Both the position numbers and the translations under genes were made by a program. A stretch of DNA of 64,000 bases from Candidatus Poribacteria bacterium (GTDB lineage: Bacteria > Poribacteria > WGA-4E > WGA-3G), in the NCBI GenBank assembly GCA_958295945.1, contig OY282386.1, positions 3,094,204 to 3,158,203 on the forward strand. Direction: 5' to 3'. Shown piece after piece: positions 54,711 through 63,869 of this stretch (its first letter is position 1; each line of letters starts with the position of its first letter). Below the pieces are notes generated by a model. That model did no database searches. It was not told the DNA's origin and saw only the letters and a program-made list of their open reading frames with translations.

Positions 54711-55664
54711 TCAACTAGCAAGTGAGATAACACCCTTTTTCTGTTGCAGAACGGCATCATAAAACCGCATCGTTCCAACACAGTCCTGAATACTGGAAAT
54801 CGGTTCTCGATCTTCACGGATCGCATTGGCAAACTCCGTAAGACTGATACCATCCCCAGTCAATTCACCATTCCGCTGATCGGAAAAATTGGACGTGAAA
54901 GTATTACCACTACCTGTATAATGCTTAACACCCCACAGGCCATCCAATTGAATGTATTCACCTTGTCCAGTTATCTCAATATGGTCATAGTTGCGTCCCC
55001 ACAGCCGTTGACTACTCAGCTGCAAAGTCCCTACTGCTCCGTTTGCATATTCAACAGCAACTGCAAATGAACCTTGATTGTTGACTACGTTGTGAAAATA
55101 GCATAGTTCTTTGACATCAGCACCAGCAATGTGACGCGCCAAATCAAAGTGATGAATGGCAAAATCAAGCAAATAATGCTTGACTGATCCATAAGGTCCA
55201 CTGCAAAACGAACAGAAAAGTTGCGTCAGTTGACCAAAAGATTCGGTCTGCATGATTCTCCGTGCTTCTCGTACCCCAAGACTAAACCGACGTTGGAAGT
55301 TTATCATCAATGTCTTGCCATGTTTTTCGGATGCTTCTGCCAAGGCAAGTGATTCTTCAAGTGAGGGTGCCGGAGGCTTCGGCACAAAAACATGATATCC
55401 AGCTGCAAGGGTTTCTAACACCAAAGGCTGCCTCGGATCCGGTCCCATACAGATTATGACCGCTTCCAAGTCTTCCTTCTCAAACATCTCGTGTCGATCT
55501 AAGTAGTATCTACCCGTGCCAAATTTTCCAGCAACGGATTTTGCTCTGTTTTCATCTACATCACAGACTGCCTGTAATGCAACTGGTGCTAAATGCAACG
55601 CGGGATAAATTGTACCTCTCGCGAAGCCACCACCACCGATAAATCCAATTCGAAGAGGGTCCAT
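54711..55664 (-). CDS. Gfo/Idh/MocA-family oxidoreductase
   Basis: 317 aa. NAD(P)-binding IGFIGGGGFARGT, then CDVDENRA, and HVFVPKPPAPSLEE, where the usual EKP is VPKP with the Lys kept. The C-terminal half is the alpha/beta substrate domain (HYLLDFAIHHFDLARHI with the catalytic-type His). AAAGGA precedes the ATG. Family members oxidise sugars, inositols or sugar nucleotides; substrate unknown. It converges with the polyol-type dehydrogenase gene. Confidence 0.88.
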   Translation of the reverse strand: MDPLRIGFIGGGGFARGTIYPALHLAPVALQAVCDVDENRAKSVAGKFGTGRYYLDRHEMFEKEDLEAVIICMGPDPRQPLVLETLAAGYHVFVPKPPAPSLEESLALAEASEKHGKTLMINFQRRFSLGVREARRIMQTESFGQLTQLFCSFCSGPYGSVKHYLLDFAIHHFDLARHIAGADVKELCYFHNVVNNQGSFAVAVEYANGAVGTLQLSSQRLWGRNYDHIEITGQGEYIQLDGLWGVKHYTGSGNTFTSNFSDQRNGELTGDGISLTEFANAIREDREPISSIQDCVGTMRFYDAVLQQKKGVISLAS

Positions 55665-55706
55665 ATTTTTTCCTTTATGTGTTTCAATGATTAATATATA
55701 CCAAAT

Positions 55707-55985
55707 TTACCATAAATATCGTTCATTGTAAAGAAAATTGAGAATCCAATCTGATCCATTCAAATGATGGTGGCGGGCGATGCGTGAAGCATTTTTGCGA
55801 TGGCATTCATGGATAGCCCATGGCAATAGAGCCTGGCAATAGAGCCTGGCAGCGAGTGCCTTCTCTGTGAGGGGTCTCCCGCGGGGCACACGGTTTTCTG
55901 TCCATTGATAGTTGCAGGCTTTGCACTTATAGCGTTGTTTTTCGTTGATGAACCCGTTTTTGACGAAGTGTGAGTGTTGACATCT
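55707..55985 (-). pseudogene. Remnant of an IS1-like transposase (InsA-type N-terminus)
   Basis: On the minus strand, from 55982, codons read CQHSHFVKNGFINEKQRYK, then CKACNYQW and PRGRPLTEKALAARLYCQAL, the zinc-ribbon and helix of IS1-type InsA. A 13-bp tandem duplication (CAGGCTCTATTGC twice, about 55824-55850) shifts the frame: the expected SMNAIAKML continues in another frame. No start codon and no orfB remain. Clearly decayed. The rest of 55665-56168 holds no gene. Confidence 0.65.
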
Positions 55986-56168
55986 TGTTCATTTTATTAG
56001 AAGAAAGTTGACATGAAAAATGAATTATCATAGAATGTAAGATACAATTCTGATAGGGCTCTAAAAAGGCACGACCCATCCACCCATGTAAAAAGTAGTC
56101 TACGAGATTTCAAAAAGATCGTACTGCGGTATATCATATTCAAAGATGTACCAAAGGAGTATATAGCC

Positions 56169-57236
56169 ATGAGAAATAGGTTATTATCATTTATAATAAT
56201 GCTATATACAGTCCTCACATTTGTCTCTAGTAGCATCGCCCAAAACCTGCAGGACGATCCACAGCAAGGAGATTCCCATGATGGCGAGAAAGCGCAGCAT
56301 AAGACAAGACCGATCTTTAATATCCAGTATTCACCGGATGGTAAGAAACTCGCGGTTGCCGGTTTACTCAGCATTCGATTCTGCGACGTACAGACAAGTA
56401 AGGAACTTGATGGACTCACTGTGGCTGGGTATGTGTTTGTACCCATAAGCGTAGCATATAGTCCTGATGGCAAGACACTCGCAAGTGGATGTAGGTTGGG
56501 AACCATTCACCTGTGGGATACCGACAAAGGCATACCCCGACATACACTATCTGGGCATACGAAAGCAGTCTTGAGCGTGAATTATAATCCTGATGGCAAG
56601 ACACTTGCAAGTGTAAGTACCGACAAAACCCTCCGTTTATGGGATGCAAACACCGGACAACTCCTACGAACACTCAAAGGGCATAAGGGACCGGTATTAA
56701 GTGTGGACTACAACCATGATGGCAGGATGATTGCTACTGGGAGTCAAGATCGAACTGTTCGTCTGTGGGATGCAAACACTGGACAACAAATACGAACATT
56801 CAAATGGGATAAGGGATACGTCCGGAGCGTAGTGTTCAGTCCTGATGGCAGTACTATCGCAACTGCCAGTCGGAACAATACCGTTAGTCATATTTGTCTG
56901 TGGGATGTAAACACTGGACAACAAATACGAACACTATCTGGTTATACGAGGAGACATAGTGAGGGGTCAAGAATTTCTGCCGAGGGTGTTGAGTCTAATA
57001 GCATAGCATTTAGTCCGGATGGTAAGACGATTGCAAGTGCAAGTTTTGGTGAAACCCATCAGTGGGATGTGAATACGGGACAACATCTACGAACACTTGA
57101 TGGGCAAAGGTCGTGGACCTTTAATGTAGCGTTCAGTCCGGATGGTAAGACGATTGCAAGTGCCAGTGCGTATGAAGTTCATGTGTGGGATGCAAATACA
57201 GGACAACTCATCAGAACACTCATTAGTCGTTATTGA
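56169..57236 (+). CDS. Secreted WD40 beta-propeller protein 1 (355 aa)
   Basis: Signal peptide at 1-24 (FIIMLYTVLTFVSSSIA). Seven WD40 units follow, each with a YSPDGK- or FSPDGK-type strand and LWDANTGQ-type end; seven units make one closed propeller. Probably a periplasmic or surface interaction platform; no enzyme motif. AAAGGAG precedes the ATG. It differs more from the two downstream propellers than they do from each other. Confidence 0.88.
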   Translation: MRNRLLSFIIMLYTVLTFVSSSIAQNLQDDPQQGDSHDGEKAQHKTRPIFNIQYSPDGKKLAVAGLLSIRFCDVQTSKELDGLTVAGYVFVPISVAYSPDGKTLASGCRLGTIHLWDTDKGIPRHTLSGHTKAVLSVNYNPDGKTLASVSTDKTLRLWDANTGQLLRTLKGHKGPVLSVDYNHDGRMIATGSQDRTVRLWDANTGQQIRTFKWDKGYVRSVVFSPDGSTIATASRNNTVSHICLWDVNTGQQIRTLSGYTRRHSEGSRISAEGVESNSIAFSPDGKTIASASFGETHQWDVNTGQHLRTLDGQRSWTFNVAFSPDGKTIASASAYEVHVWDANTGQLIRTLISRY

Positions 57237-57338
57237 TACTACTACCCTCCTGTATATTCAAGTGTCAATTTTGCTTCGTCAGTTCCCTGTCTTTTTATAC
57301 AATAGATATTTGGAACAAAACATAGGAGAAACTAACCG

Positions 57339-58490
57339 ATGAAAAACAGATCCTTTCCAATATTGATGACATTGTTGATAGCATTCCCAATTATGTCTTG
57401 TAGTCTCCCCCAAGGTTCATTGGAGGATACGATATATGAACCACAGCAAAAGCGTCCACACCAAGACGTGAATGTTTCCCTGAGAAAATTAAAGACCATT
57501 ATGGATGTGCAGTTTTCACCCGATGGCACACTGCTCGCGATTGCGACGGACATTGGGATTTTGCTTTACAGGACGAAGACTTATGGCAATCCTGAAATAC
57601 TAAAAGGGCACACTGGTAATATATGGAGTATAGCGTTTCGTCCGGATGGAAAGGTGCTTGCCAGTGCAGGACAGGACAAAACTGTCCGTTTGTGGGACGT
57701 TAACAGTAGACAACAAATAAGAACCTTCGGAATAAACCTATGCCCTAGAACTAACATTGTGTTTAGTCCAGATGGAAAGATGCTCGCGAGTGGAGGTATG
57801 AATGATGATACGGTTGCTAACGCTTATCTGTGGGATGCGGATACAGGTAAAAGTTTACGTGCATTTTCTGGACGGACGGTTTCTGGACATAGGTTAGCAG
57901 TGATCGGTGTGGCATTGAGTCCGGATGGAAAAATGCTCGCAAGTACGTATGATGATCAAACCGTCCGTCTATGGGATGTGAACACGGGACAACAAATAAG
58001 AACGTTAACTGAACAAATAAGAACACCGTCTGGGTATAGGAGGATGTGTAGAAGCGTTGCATTTAGTCCAGACGGAAATATGCTTGTAAGTGGAGGTGGA
58101 CATAGAAACACTGTTGATCTGTGGGATGTGAACACAGGAGAACAAATTAGATTACTTACTATCAATGCCCACTTTGAACAAAAAATAAATTCCCTCATAG
58201 GTACAGGATGGAGTACGATTAATGGTGAAGATGTGGCGTTCAGTCCGGATGGAAACACTATCGCAATTACTGGACCTTCTGCCATCCATCTATGGGATAC
58301 AGGCACAGGACAACACCATAGAATACTCCATAACGGACAGTATCCTGGACAGTATCCTGTTGAAGTAATAACAGATATAGCGTTCAGTCCGGATGGAAGT
58401 ATCGCATGTATTGGTCGGCTTGAAGCGCATGTATGGGATATGGAAACGGAGACACTCATCCACTTACTGATAGATATTACTGATAAATAA
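57339..58490 (+). CDS. WD40 beta-propeller lipoprotein 2 (383 aa)
   Basis: Lipoprotein signal LLIAFPIMSC (Cys near 21). Seven WD40 units: VQFSPDGTLLAIATD, IAFRPDGKVLASAGQ, IVFSPDGKMLASGG, VALSPDGKMLAST, VAFSPDGNMLVSGG, VAFSPDGNTIAIT and IAFSPDGSI. AGGAGA before the ATG. DNA from about 57515 to 58300 is nearly identical to gene 3, pointing to recent duplication or gene conversion. Confidence 0.88.
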   Translation: MKNRSFPILMTLLIAFPIMSCSLPQGSLEDTIYEPQQKRPHQDVNVSLRKLKTIMDVQFSPDGTLLAIATDIGILLYRTKTYGNPEILKGHTGNIWSIAFRPDGKVLASAGQDKTVRLWDVNSRQQIRTFGINLCPRTNIVFSPDGKMLASGGMNDDTVANAYLWDADTGKSLRAFSGRTVSGHRLAVIGVALSPDGKMLASTYDDQTVRLWDVNTGQQIRTLTEQIRTPSGYRRMCRSVAFSPDGNMLVSGGGHRNTVDLWDVNTGEQIRLLTINAHFEQKINSLIGTGWSTINGEDVAFSPDGNTIAITGPSAIHLWDTGTGQHHRILHNGQYPGQYPVEVITDIAFSPDGSIACIGRLEAHVWDMETETLIHLLIDITDK

Positions 58491-58508
58491 ACATTAGTCC
58501 TATATAAT

Positions 58509-58715
58509 TATGTTAACCTCCATGAAGATTTTGAAAATGGCATTCGTCGTATCGTTAAGGTAATTCTCCCCGAATTCTCATCTGAACAAAGATTACTGGT
58601 TTCTGAAGAGTTAGCTGCTGATGAATCTATTGATTCAGAAGAAAGGGAATCAGCGGTTGATATTTATTTAGAAGCCATTGAGTATGCTAGTAACGGTAAT
58701 CTTATTAAGTGGTGA
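58509..58715 (+). pseudogene. Orphan 3' gene fragment without a start codon
   Basis: 68 codons reading NLHEDFENGIRRIVKVILP, SEQRLLVSEELAADESID and ESAVDIYLEAIEYASNG to a TGA at 58713-58715. No ATG, GTG or TTG is available in frame. Acidic-helical composition is protein-like, so it is probably the tail of a lost gene. A lone half of the GTGTGTAAAG repeat (ACTTTACACACTC) lies just after it, near 58750. Confidence 0.4.
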
Positions 58716-58919
58716 CAACTTTGCAAACGTGTTCGGGCATTTGTGACAAGACTTTACACACTCATTGACATATAAATAAAAGATGATAGAATTTAGGTAG
58801 GGATTTCAATAGAAATTGAAAAGATAGAACACACCTACCACATAAAAGTAGTTTACAATATTTCCCAGAGAACCCACTGCTATATATGACATACCAACCA
58901 GAAATAGGAAAACTAACCC

Positions 58920-60077
58920 ATGAAAAACATATTGTCCTCAACTTTGATAGCATTGTTTATAGCACTTCCATTCTTGGCATGCAGTCTCTCTGAAGATTCA
59001 CTGAATAATCCACAGCAAAAGCATTTGTCCGATAGCGTGCAATTGGATTCCGGGGAAGTAAGGTGTTTTGATATACAGTTTTCACCCGATGGCACACTGC
59101 TCGCGATAGCGACGGACATCGGGATTTTGCTATACAATACAAAGACTTATGGCAATCCTGAAATACTTAAAGGGCACACTGGTAATATATGGAGTATAGC
59201 GTTTCGTCCGGATGGAAAGGTGCTTGCAAGTGCAGGACAGGACAAAACTGTCCGTTTGTGGGACGTTAACAGTAGACAACAAATAAGAACCTTCGGAATA
59301 AACCTGTACCCTATAACTAACATCGTGTTTAGTCCGGATGGAAAGATGCTCGCAAGTGGAGGTATCGGTGGTGATAAGGTTGATAACGCCTATCTGTGGG
59401 ATGCGGATACAGGTAAAAGTTTACGTGCATTTTCTGGACAGACGGTTTCTGGACATAGGTTAGCAGTGACCGGTGTGGCATTTAGTCCGGATGGAAAAAT
59501 GCTCGCAAGTACGTATAATGAGCAAACCGTCCGTCTGTGGGATGTGAACACGGGACAACAAATAAGAACGTTAACTGAACAAATAAGAACACCGTCTGGG
59601 TATAAGAGGAAGTGTTGGAGCGTTGCATTTAGTCCAGACGGAAATATGCTTGTAAGTGGAGGTGGACATAGAAATGCTGTTGATCTGTGGGATGTGAACA
59701 CAGGAAAACAAATTAGATTACTTACTCTCAATGCACACTTTGAACAAAAAATAAATTCCCTCATAGGTACAGGATGGAGTAAAATTAATGGTCAAGATGT
59801 GGTGTTCAGTCCGGATGGAAACACTATCGCAATTACTGGACCTTCTTCCATCCATCTGTGGGATACAGAATCGGGACAGTCCCATAGAATACTCTATAAC
59901 GGACAGTATCCTGCTTATGCAATGAGAGATGTGGCATTCAGTCCAGATGGAAGCACAATCGCTTGTACAGGGTGGCAGGAAGCACATGTATGGGATGTCC
60001 AGACAGAAAAGCTTATCCGAGTACTCATAAGTCATCCGAGTATTCATAAGCCAGTACTAGGGAGAATCAACAAATGA
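58920..60077 (+). CDS. WD40 beta-propeller lipoprotein 3 (385 aa)
   Basis: Lipoprotein signal LFIALPFLAC (Cys near 21). Seven WD40 units in the same order as gene 2, with GNPEILKGHTGNIWSIAF and EQIRTPSGYKRK; differences from gene 2 are scattered. The stop overlaps the ATG of the decayed fourth copy (ATGA). Possibly part of a family that recombines to vary the propeller face. Confidence 0.88.
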   Translation: MKNILSSTLIALFIALPFLACSLSEDSLNNPQQKHLSDSVQLDSGEVRCFDIQFSPDGTLLAIATDIGILLYNTKTYGNPEILKGHTGNIWSIAFRPDGKVLASAGQDKTVRLWDVNSRQQIRTFGINLYPITNIVFSPDGKMLASGGIGGDKVDNAYLWDADTGKSLRAFSGQTVSGHRLAVTGVAFSPDGKMLASTYNEQTVRLWDVNTGQQIRTLTEQIRTPSGYKRKCWSVAFSPDGNMLVSGGGHRNAVDLWDVNTGKQIRLLTLNAHFEQKINSLIGTGWSKINGQDVVFSPDGNTIAITGPSSIHLWDTESGQSHRILYNGQYPAYAMRDVAFSPDGSTIACTGWQEAHVWDVQTEKLIRVLISHPSIHKPVLGRINK

Positions 60078-60337
60078 AAGACATATTGTCCTCAATTTTG
60101 AATGGAAGGGTGCTTGCAAGTGCCGGTGAGGATAGGACTGTCCGTTTGTGGGACGTTAACAGTAAACAGCAAATCAGAACCTTTGGAAACCTGTACCCTT
60201 TAGCAAGCATAGTGTTTAGTCCGGATGGAAAGATGCTTGCAAATGGGGTGATGATGACGTTAATAACGCTTACCTGTGGGATGCAGATACAGGCAAAATT
60301 AAGGAAATGCACATCAACTAAATCTTGGCAGATATGA
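60074..60337 (+). pseudogene. Decayed fourth WD40 lipoprotein copy
   Basis: Starts with MKDILSSIL, the signal start of gene 3, then jumps directly to NGRVLASAGEDRTVRLWDVNS of the second WD40 unit: an internal deletion joined through the similar words AATGGAAGGG/GATGGAAAGG. After FSPDGKMLANG the frame is lost (the homologous DNA continues as CTTACCTGTGGGATGCAGAT in another frame). Nothing recognisable follows 60340. Confidence 0.8.
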
Positions 60338-60431
60338 GCAAAATCAAGACTTGTGCGCGTGTTGGTTACTTCAACATGCCGAAATCCTTCAAGTGGCGCG
60401 AAAATCATGAAAAGATTACTCTATAATGTTG

Positions 60432-61985
60432 TTACCCCTCTGTGCGGAGATGAATCAGTTTATTGACTGCGTGGATATATGCTTTCGCACTCGCTTCAAT
60501 GATGTCAGTGCTGGCACCATTACCAGTGATAATGTGTCCGTTATCCTGCACCTTTAAGGTCACCTCACCGATAGCATCTTCACCTTCCGTTACAGAACGG
60601 AGTTGGTAATCTATCAGGTTCAGTTTGATTTTGACAATCTGATTGATAGCCTTGAAAGCAGCGTCTACCGGACCATCGCCAGTTGAGGCATTTTCAACCA
60701 AACCTTCCTCAGTGTGAATACCAACAGTCGTTGTTGGAGATATTTTCGTCCCACTGACAACTTGAATGTAATCCAACTCATAGGTAGAGGGTATCGTCCG
60801 AATTTCATCACCCATGATCGCCTCAAGATCGGCATCATGAATTTCTTTCTTCTTATCCGCTACACGTAGGAATCTTTCGTAGACCTTTTCTAACTGCTCT
60901 TGATCCAGTTCATATCCGAGTTCGCTTAGGCGATGTCTCAGAGCGTTTCGTCCTGAACGCGGACTGAGAATGAGTTGACTCTCTTTCCATCCGATCTCTT
61001 TCGGATCAATGATTTCAAAAGTTACTCTTGACTTTATTATTCCATCTTGATGAATGCCAGAACTGTGGGCAAATGCGTTTTCACCAACGATTGCCTTATT
61101 CGGTTGGACAGGAATACCCATAGTCCGACTGACACGTCTGCTGATGGGGACAATCTCTTTTGCATTTATATCGGTATAATAGGATTTGAAGTAATCACGA
61201 CGGGTTCGGATTGCCATTACGACTTCTTCTAACGATGTATTTCCAGCGCGTTCACCGAGTCCATTGACAGTACACTCAACTTGCCGAGCACCTTGTTCAA
61301 TCGCAATTAGACTGTTTGCTACTGCCAACCCCAGATCGTTGTGGCAGTGCACACTGATTACAGCATCGTCAATATTTGAAACATTTTCTTTGATACCTGC
61401 GATGAGTCCACCGAATTCAGCCGGAACTGTCCACCCAACTGTTTCTGGTATATTAACAACTGTCGCACCTGCGGCGATAGTGGCTTCAACCACCTTATAC
61501 AGATAGTTCAATTCTGTGCGTCCTGCATCCATCGGAGAAAACTCAACTGTGGCATCAGCATGATCTACACATAAACTCTTTGCGTAAGCAACAGCGTCAA
61601 CAGCCATTTCCAATGTTCTCTCTGGTGTTGTGCGAGTGATACGCTCCATGTGGATATTAGATGTGCCGACAAAGGTATGAATACGTGCACGTGGGGCATC
61701 CTCAATTGCTTTCCATGCTGCCGTGATGTCCTTTTCAACCACACGCGAAAGCGCGCAGATTTCAGGTCCCTTAACCTCGTTCGCTATCTGTTCAACAGCA
61801 TCAAAGTCTCCCGGTGACGAAATTGGAAATCCAGCTTCTATGACATCAACATTTAATTTCGCAAGGTGCTTGGCAATCTCAAATTTTTCTTCAATGCCGA
61901 GTGCGGCTCCGGGAGTTTGCTCCGCATCTCGGAGTGTTGTATCAAATATTAGAACCTTTTCTTGGTTAGATTCAAAATCGTCCAC
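60432..61985 (-). CDS. leuA: 2-isopropylmalate synthase
   Basis: First enzyme of leucine synthesis: acetyl-CoA plus 2-oxoisovalerate. 517 aa from the GTG at 61985, chosen because GGAGGA lies seven bases upstream; an ATG at 62000 lacks a ribosome site. Catalytic domain marks: [28 protein letters not shown] (metal His pair) and NGLGERAGN. The C-terminal regulatory domain (from about 385) is complete. It is 72-87 bp behind the DAHP synthase gene, so probably cotranscribed. Confidence 0.94.
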   Translation of the reverse strand: MDDFESNQEKVLIFDTTLRDAEQTPGAALGIEEKFEIAKHLAKLNVDVIEAGFPISSPGDFDAVEQIANEVKGPEICALSRVVEKDITAAWKAIEDAPRARIHTFVGTSNIHMERITRTTPERTLEMAVDAVAYAKSLCVDHADATVEFSPMDAGRTELNYLYKVVEATIAAGATVVNIPETVGWTVPAEFGGLIAGIKENVSNIDDAVISVHCHNDLGLAVANSLIAIEQGARQVECTVNGLGERAGNTSLEEVVMAIRTRRDYFKSYYTDINAKEIVPISRRVSRTMGIPVQPNKAIVGENAFAHSSGIHQDGIIKSRVTFEIIDPKEIGWKESQLILSPRSGRNALRHRLSELGYELDQEQLEKVYERFLRVADKKKEIHDADLEAIMGDEIRTIPSTYELDYIQVVSGTKISPTTTVGIHTEEGLVENASTGDGPVDAAFKAINQIVKIKLNLIDYQLRSVTEGEDAIGEVTLKVQDNGHIITGNGASTDIIEASAKAYIHAVNKLIHLRTEG

Positions 61986-62072
61986 GGTTGTGTCCTCCAT
62001 AAGAGTTTACTATTTATTGTAAGTACAAATTGTTTTACCTTACAACATAATATTTTATATCTGTTTCTTCAC

Positions 62073-63089
62073 TTATATTTCGCGACCAACAGCGATAGCA
62101 ATCGGTTTTAGTTCTTGCATTAATGTCTCAAATTGTTCAGGAAACAGTGACTGCGCTCCATCACCTGTCATTGAATGGTCTGGATCATGGTGAACTTCCA
62201 ATAATAGGCCATCGGCTCCTGAGGCAACGGATGCTTTTGTCATGTCACTCACAAGACTTCTAATCCCAGTACCATGACTTGGGTCAACGACGATGGGAAG
62301 ATGACTCAATTCATGAATGACAGGTACTGCATTAAGGTCAAGTGTGTTTCGTGTGTGGGTTTCAAAAGTTCGGATTCCCCGTTCACAGAGGATAACGTCT
62401 GGATTCCCTTCAGAAAGAATATATTCTGCAGCGAGTAACCATTCCTCAATTGTTGAAGCCATGCCACGTTTGAGTATTACAGGTTTTTGGAAACGTCCCA
62501 CTTCACGCAATAGATAGAAGTTTGTCATGTTCCGCGTGCCGAGTTGAAAGATGTCTGTATATTCCCCGACGAGATCAACTTCATGAGGTGTCATGACTTC
62601 TGTAACAATGCCTAAACCAGTTTCCTGTTTTGCTGTGACAAGCATCTTCAACGCATCAGTGCCAAAACCTTGGAAACTGTATGGACCAGTGCGAGGTTTA
62701 AATGCACCCCCTCTAATAAAACCGGCTCCTGCATTTTTCACGAGTTTTGCAATAGTTACAATCTGTTCGGTGCTCTCAACTGCACAAGGACCCGCCATGA
62801 CTGCTAACTTCCGTCCTCCAATCTTTGTCCCGTTTGAAGAGATAACAGTCGGTTCTTCCCGAAACTGACGGCTTGCTAATTTATATGGGGCAGTGATCGG
62901 CATCGTCCTATCTACGCCTGACATTGACCCTATCGGTATATCACCAAGCAATGTTTTATCTCCTATTACACCGATGACGGTGCGTTGTTCACCAGTTGAT
63001 ACCTGTGCTTTCAACCCAACACTTTCAATTCTCTTGACAATCGCGTCAATCTGATCAGGTGTTGCATCCGTTTTGGTAATAATTACCAT
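62073..63089 (-). CDS. aroF: 3-deoxy-7-phosphoheptulonate (DAHP) synthase, AroF/AroG type I-beta
   Basis: First enzyme of the shikimate pathway to Phe, Tyr and Trp. 338 aa from the ATG at 63089, which follows GGAGGG; an in-frame codon at 63125 is less likely. N-terminal ferredoxin-like regulatory domain (residues 1-70, VIITKTDATPDQID), then the barrel: MAGPCAVES (metal Cys), RGGAFKPRTGPYSFQG (substrate loop), TRNMTNFYLL and VVDPSHGTG. The regulatory domain implies feedback control by aromatic amino acids. A terminator and an aromatic-rich short ORF lie just upstream. Confidence 0.95.
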   Translation of the reverse strand: MVIITKTDATPDQIDAIVKRIESVGLKAQVSTGEQRTVIGVIGDKTLLGDIPIGSMSGVDRTMPITAPYKLASRQFREEPTVISSNGTKIGGRKLAVMAGPCAVESTEQIVTIAKLVKNAGAGFIRGGAFKPRTGPYSFQGFGTDALKMLVTAKQETGLGIVTEVMTPHEVDLVGEYTDIFQLGTRNMTNFYLLREVGRFQKPVILKRGMASTIEEWLLAAEYILSEGNPDVILCERGIRTFETHTRNTLDLNAVPVIHELSHLPIVVDPSHGTGIRSLVSDMTKASVASGADGLLLEVHHDPDHSMTGDGAQSLFPEQFETLMQELKPIAIAVGREI

Positions 63090-63141
63090 GGTTATCAATT
63101 CCCTCCGACAAAAACTCTGTTTCAAGTCAATGTTGATGATT

Positions 63142-63184
63142 ACTAAAAAAATAACCCAACATCGAACTCTTATCGACGTTGGGT
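63142..63184 (-). terminator. Intrinsic terminator in the DAHP synthase leader
   Basis: Read on the minus strand: ACCCAACGTCGA, loop, TCGATGTTGGGT, then TATTTTTTTA. One mismatch in a 12-bp stem. It lies 52 bp before the start codon and after the aromatic-rich ORF, so it is either the end of an upstream transcript or an attenuator. Confidence 0.85.
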
Positions 63185-63234
63185 GGTGATGAATGAAATC
63201 GGTTTAGAACATTTTCATAAGTGCATATAAACTA

Positions 63235-63384
63235 TCACCACTTACCGCCGCAGTACGTAAACGGGTACAACCCGAGCGTAAAGAGTGCCCAAAGACTAAA
63301 GTAAAAGCCTCGTAATATTATTAGTGTGGATTGACTGGCACTTGTCAGTACTGTAGCGATGGTAGTGTGTTCTAACTTTTGCAT
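63235..63384 (-). CDS. Aromatic-rich 49-aa ORF, candidate leader peptide of the DAHP synthase operon
   Basis: ATG at 63384, preceded by TTAGGT nine bases upstream. The last 24 residues, GFYFSLWALF then TLGLYPFTYCGGKW, contain nine aromatic residues (four Phe, three Tyr, two Trp) and the final codon is Trp. The stop is 50 nt before the terminator and the next gene makes the common aromatic precursor. This is the layout of an amino-acid attenuator. The alternative is a tiny membrane protein, since the stretch is also hydrophobic. A longer frame from GTG 63453 exists. Confidence 0.55.
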   Translation of the reverse strand: MQKLEHTTIATVLTSASQSTLIILRGFYFSLWALFTLGLYPFTYCGGKW

Positions 63385-63453
63385 TACAAAGATACCTAAT
63401 TGTTCTATTATTCGTAAACCTTTTCTTATATTTCTTATGTCATAGTGACCCAC

Positions 63454-63760
63454 AACCTAAAGGTTGGGGAAACCTGTGCTTCCTCGCGGACAGCCGATCT
63501 GAACTACGTCTTACGTCTGCTCCACTTTAGGCAGCTAAGCCTGCCTGTTTGATTTGTTTTTCGCTAACGTCGTGGGTTGGCGTTCTTTCCACCCATTTTA
63601 CAGCTGCCCTTCCTACCAGGCACGCCGTGCGACAAGTCCGTAGACTTCGGGAGGGGATCCTCCGCTCACGCATTCCAGTCTGCGTTTATTAGACGCATTG
63701 GCTTGATATGGACGCTATCCACCAACTTTATAGGGTTTGTAGCGATGGGGTTTATTTCCA
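63454..63760 (-). other. G+C-rich structured block, possibly an IS200/IS605-type right end
   Basis: The base composition rises sharply against the flanks, and several short stems can be drawn (AGGC/GCCT near 63530-63548, GGGAGGGGATCCTCC near 63649). On the minus strand the block ends GAGGAAGCACAGG then CCCAACC-TTTA-GGTTGTGGG, a hairpin like the right ends of tnpB-bearing elements. No tnpB frame is open: the best minus-strand readings are broken by stops. A relic or a non-coding RNA is possible. Confidence 0.35.
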
Positions 63761-63869
63761 CTTTCGCCGGACATTTCGTGCTGTCCATCACATCATTAGT
63801 TCTGTCTACATCCCACAAACTAAAGCATGGGGATTTGACGGAACAGTGTTAATAATACGTGTTTCCATG

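Noticed and set aside
61986-62072. T-box or leucine leader before leuA
   Set aside because: The gap to DAHP synthase is too short, with no terminator, no Leu-rich ORF and no T-box sequence.
63577-63852. 91-codon plus-strand frame in the G+C-rich block
   Set aside because: No ribosome site or family features; the block looks structured and reads better as the end of a minus-strand element.
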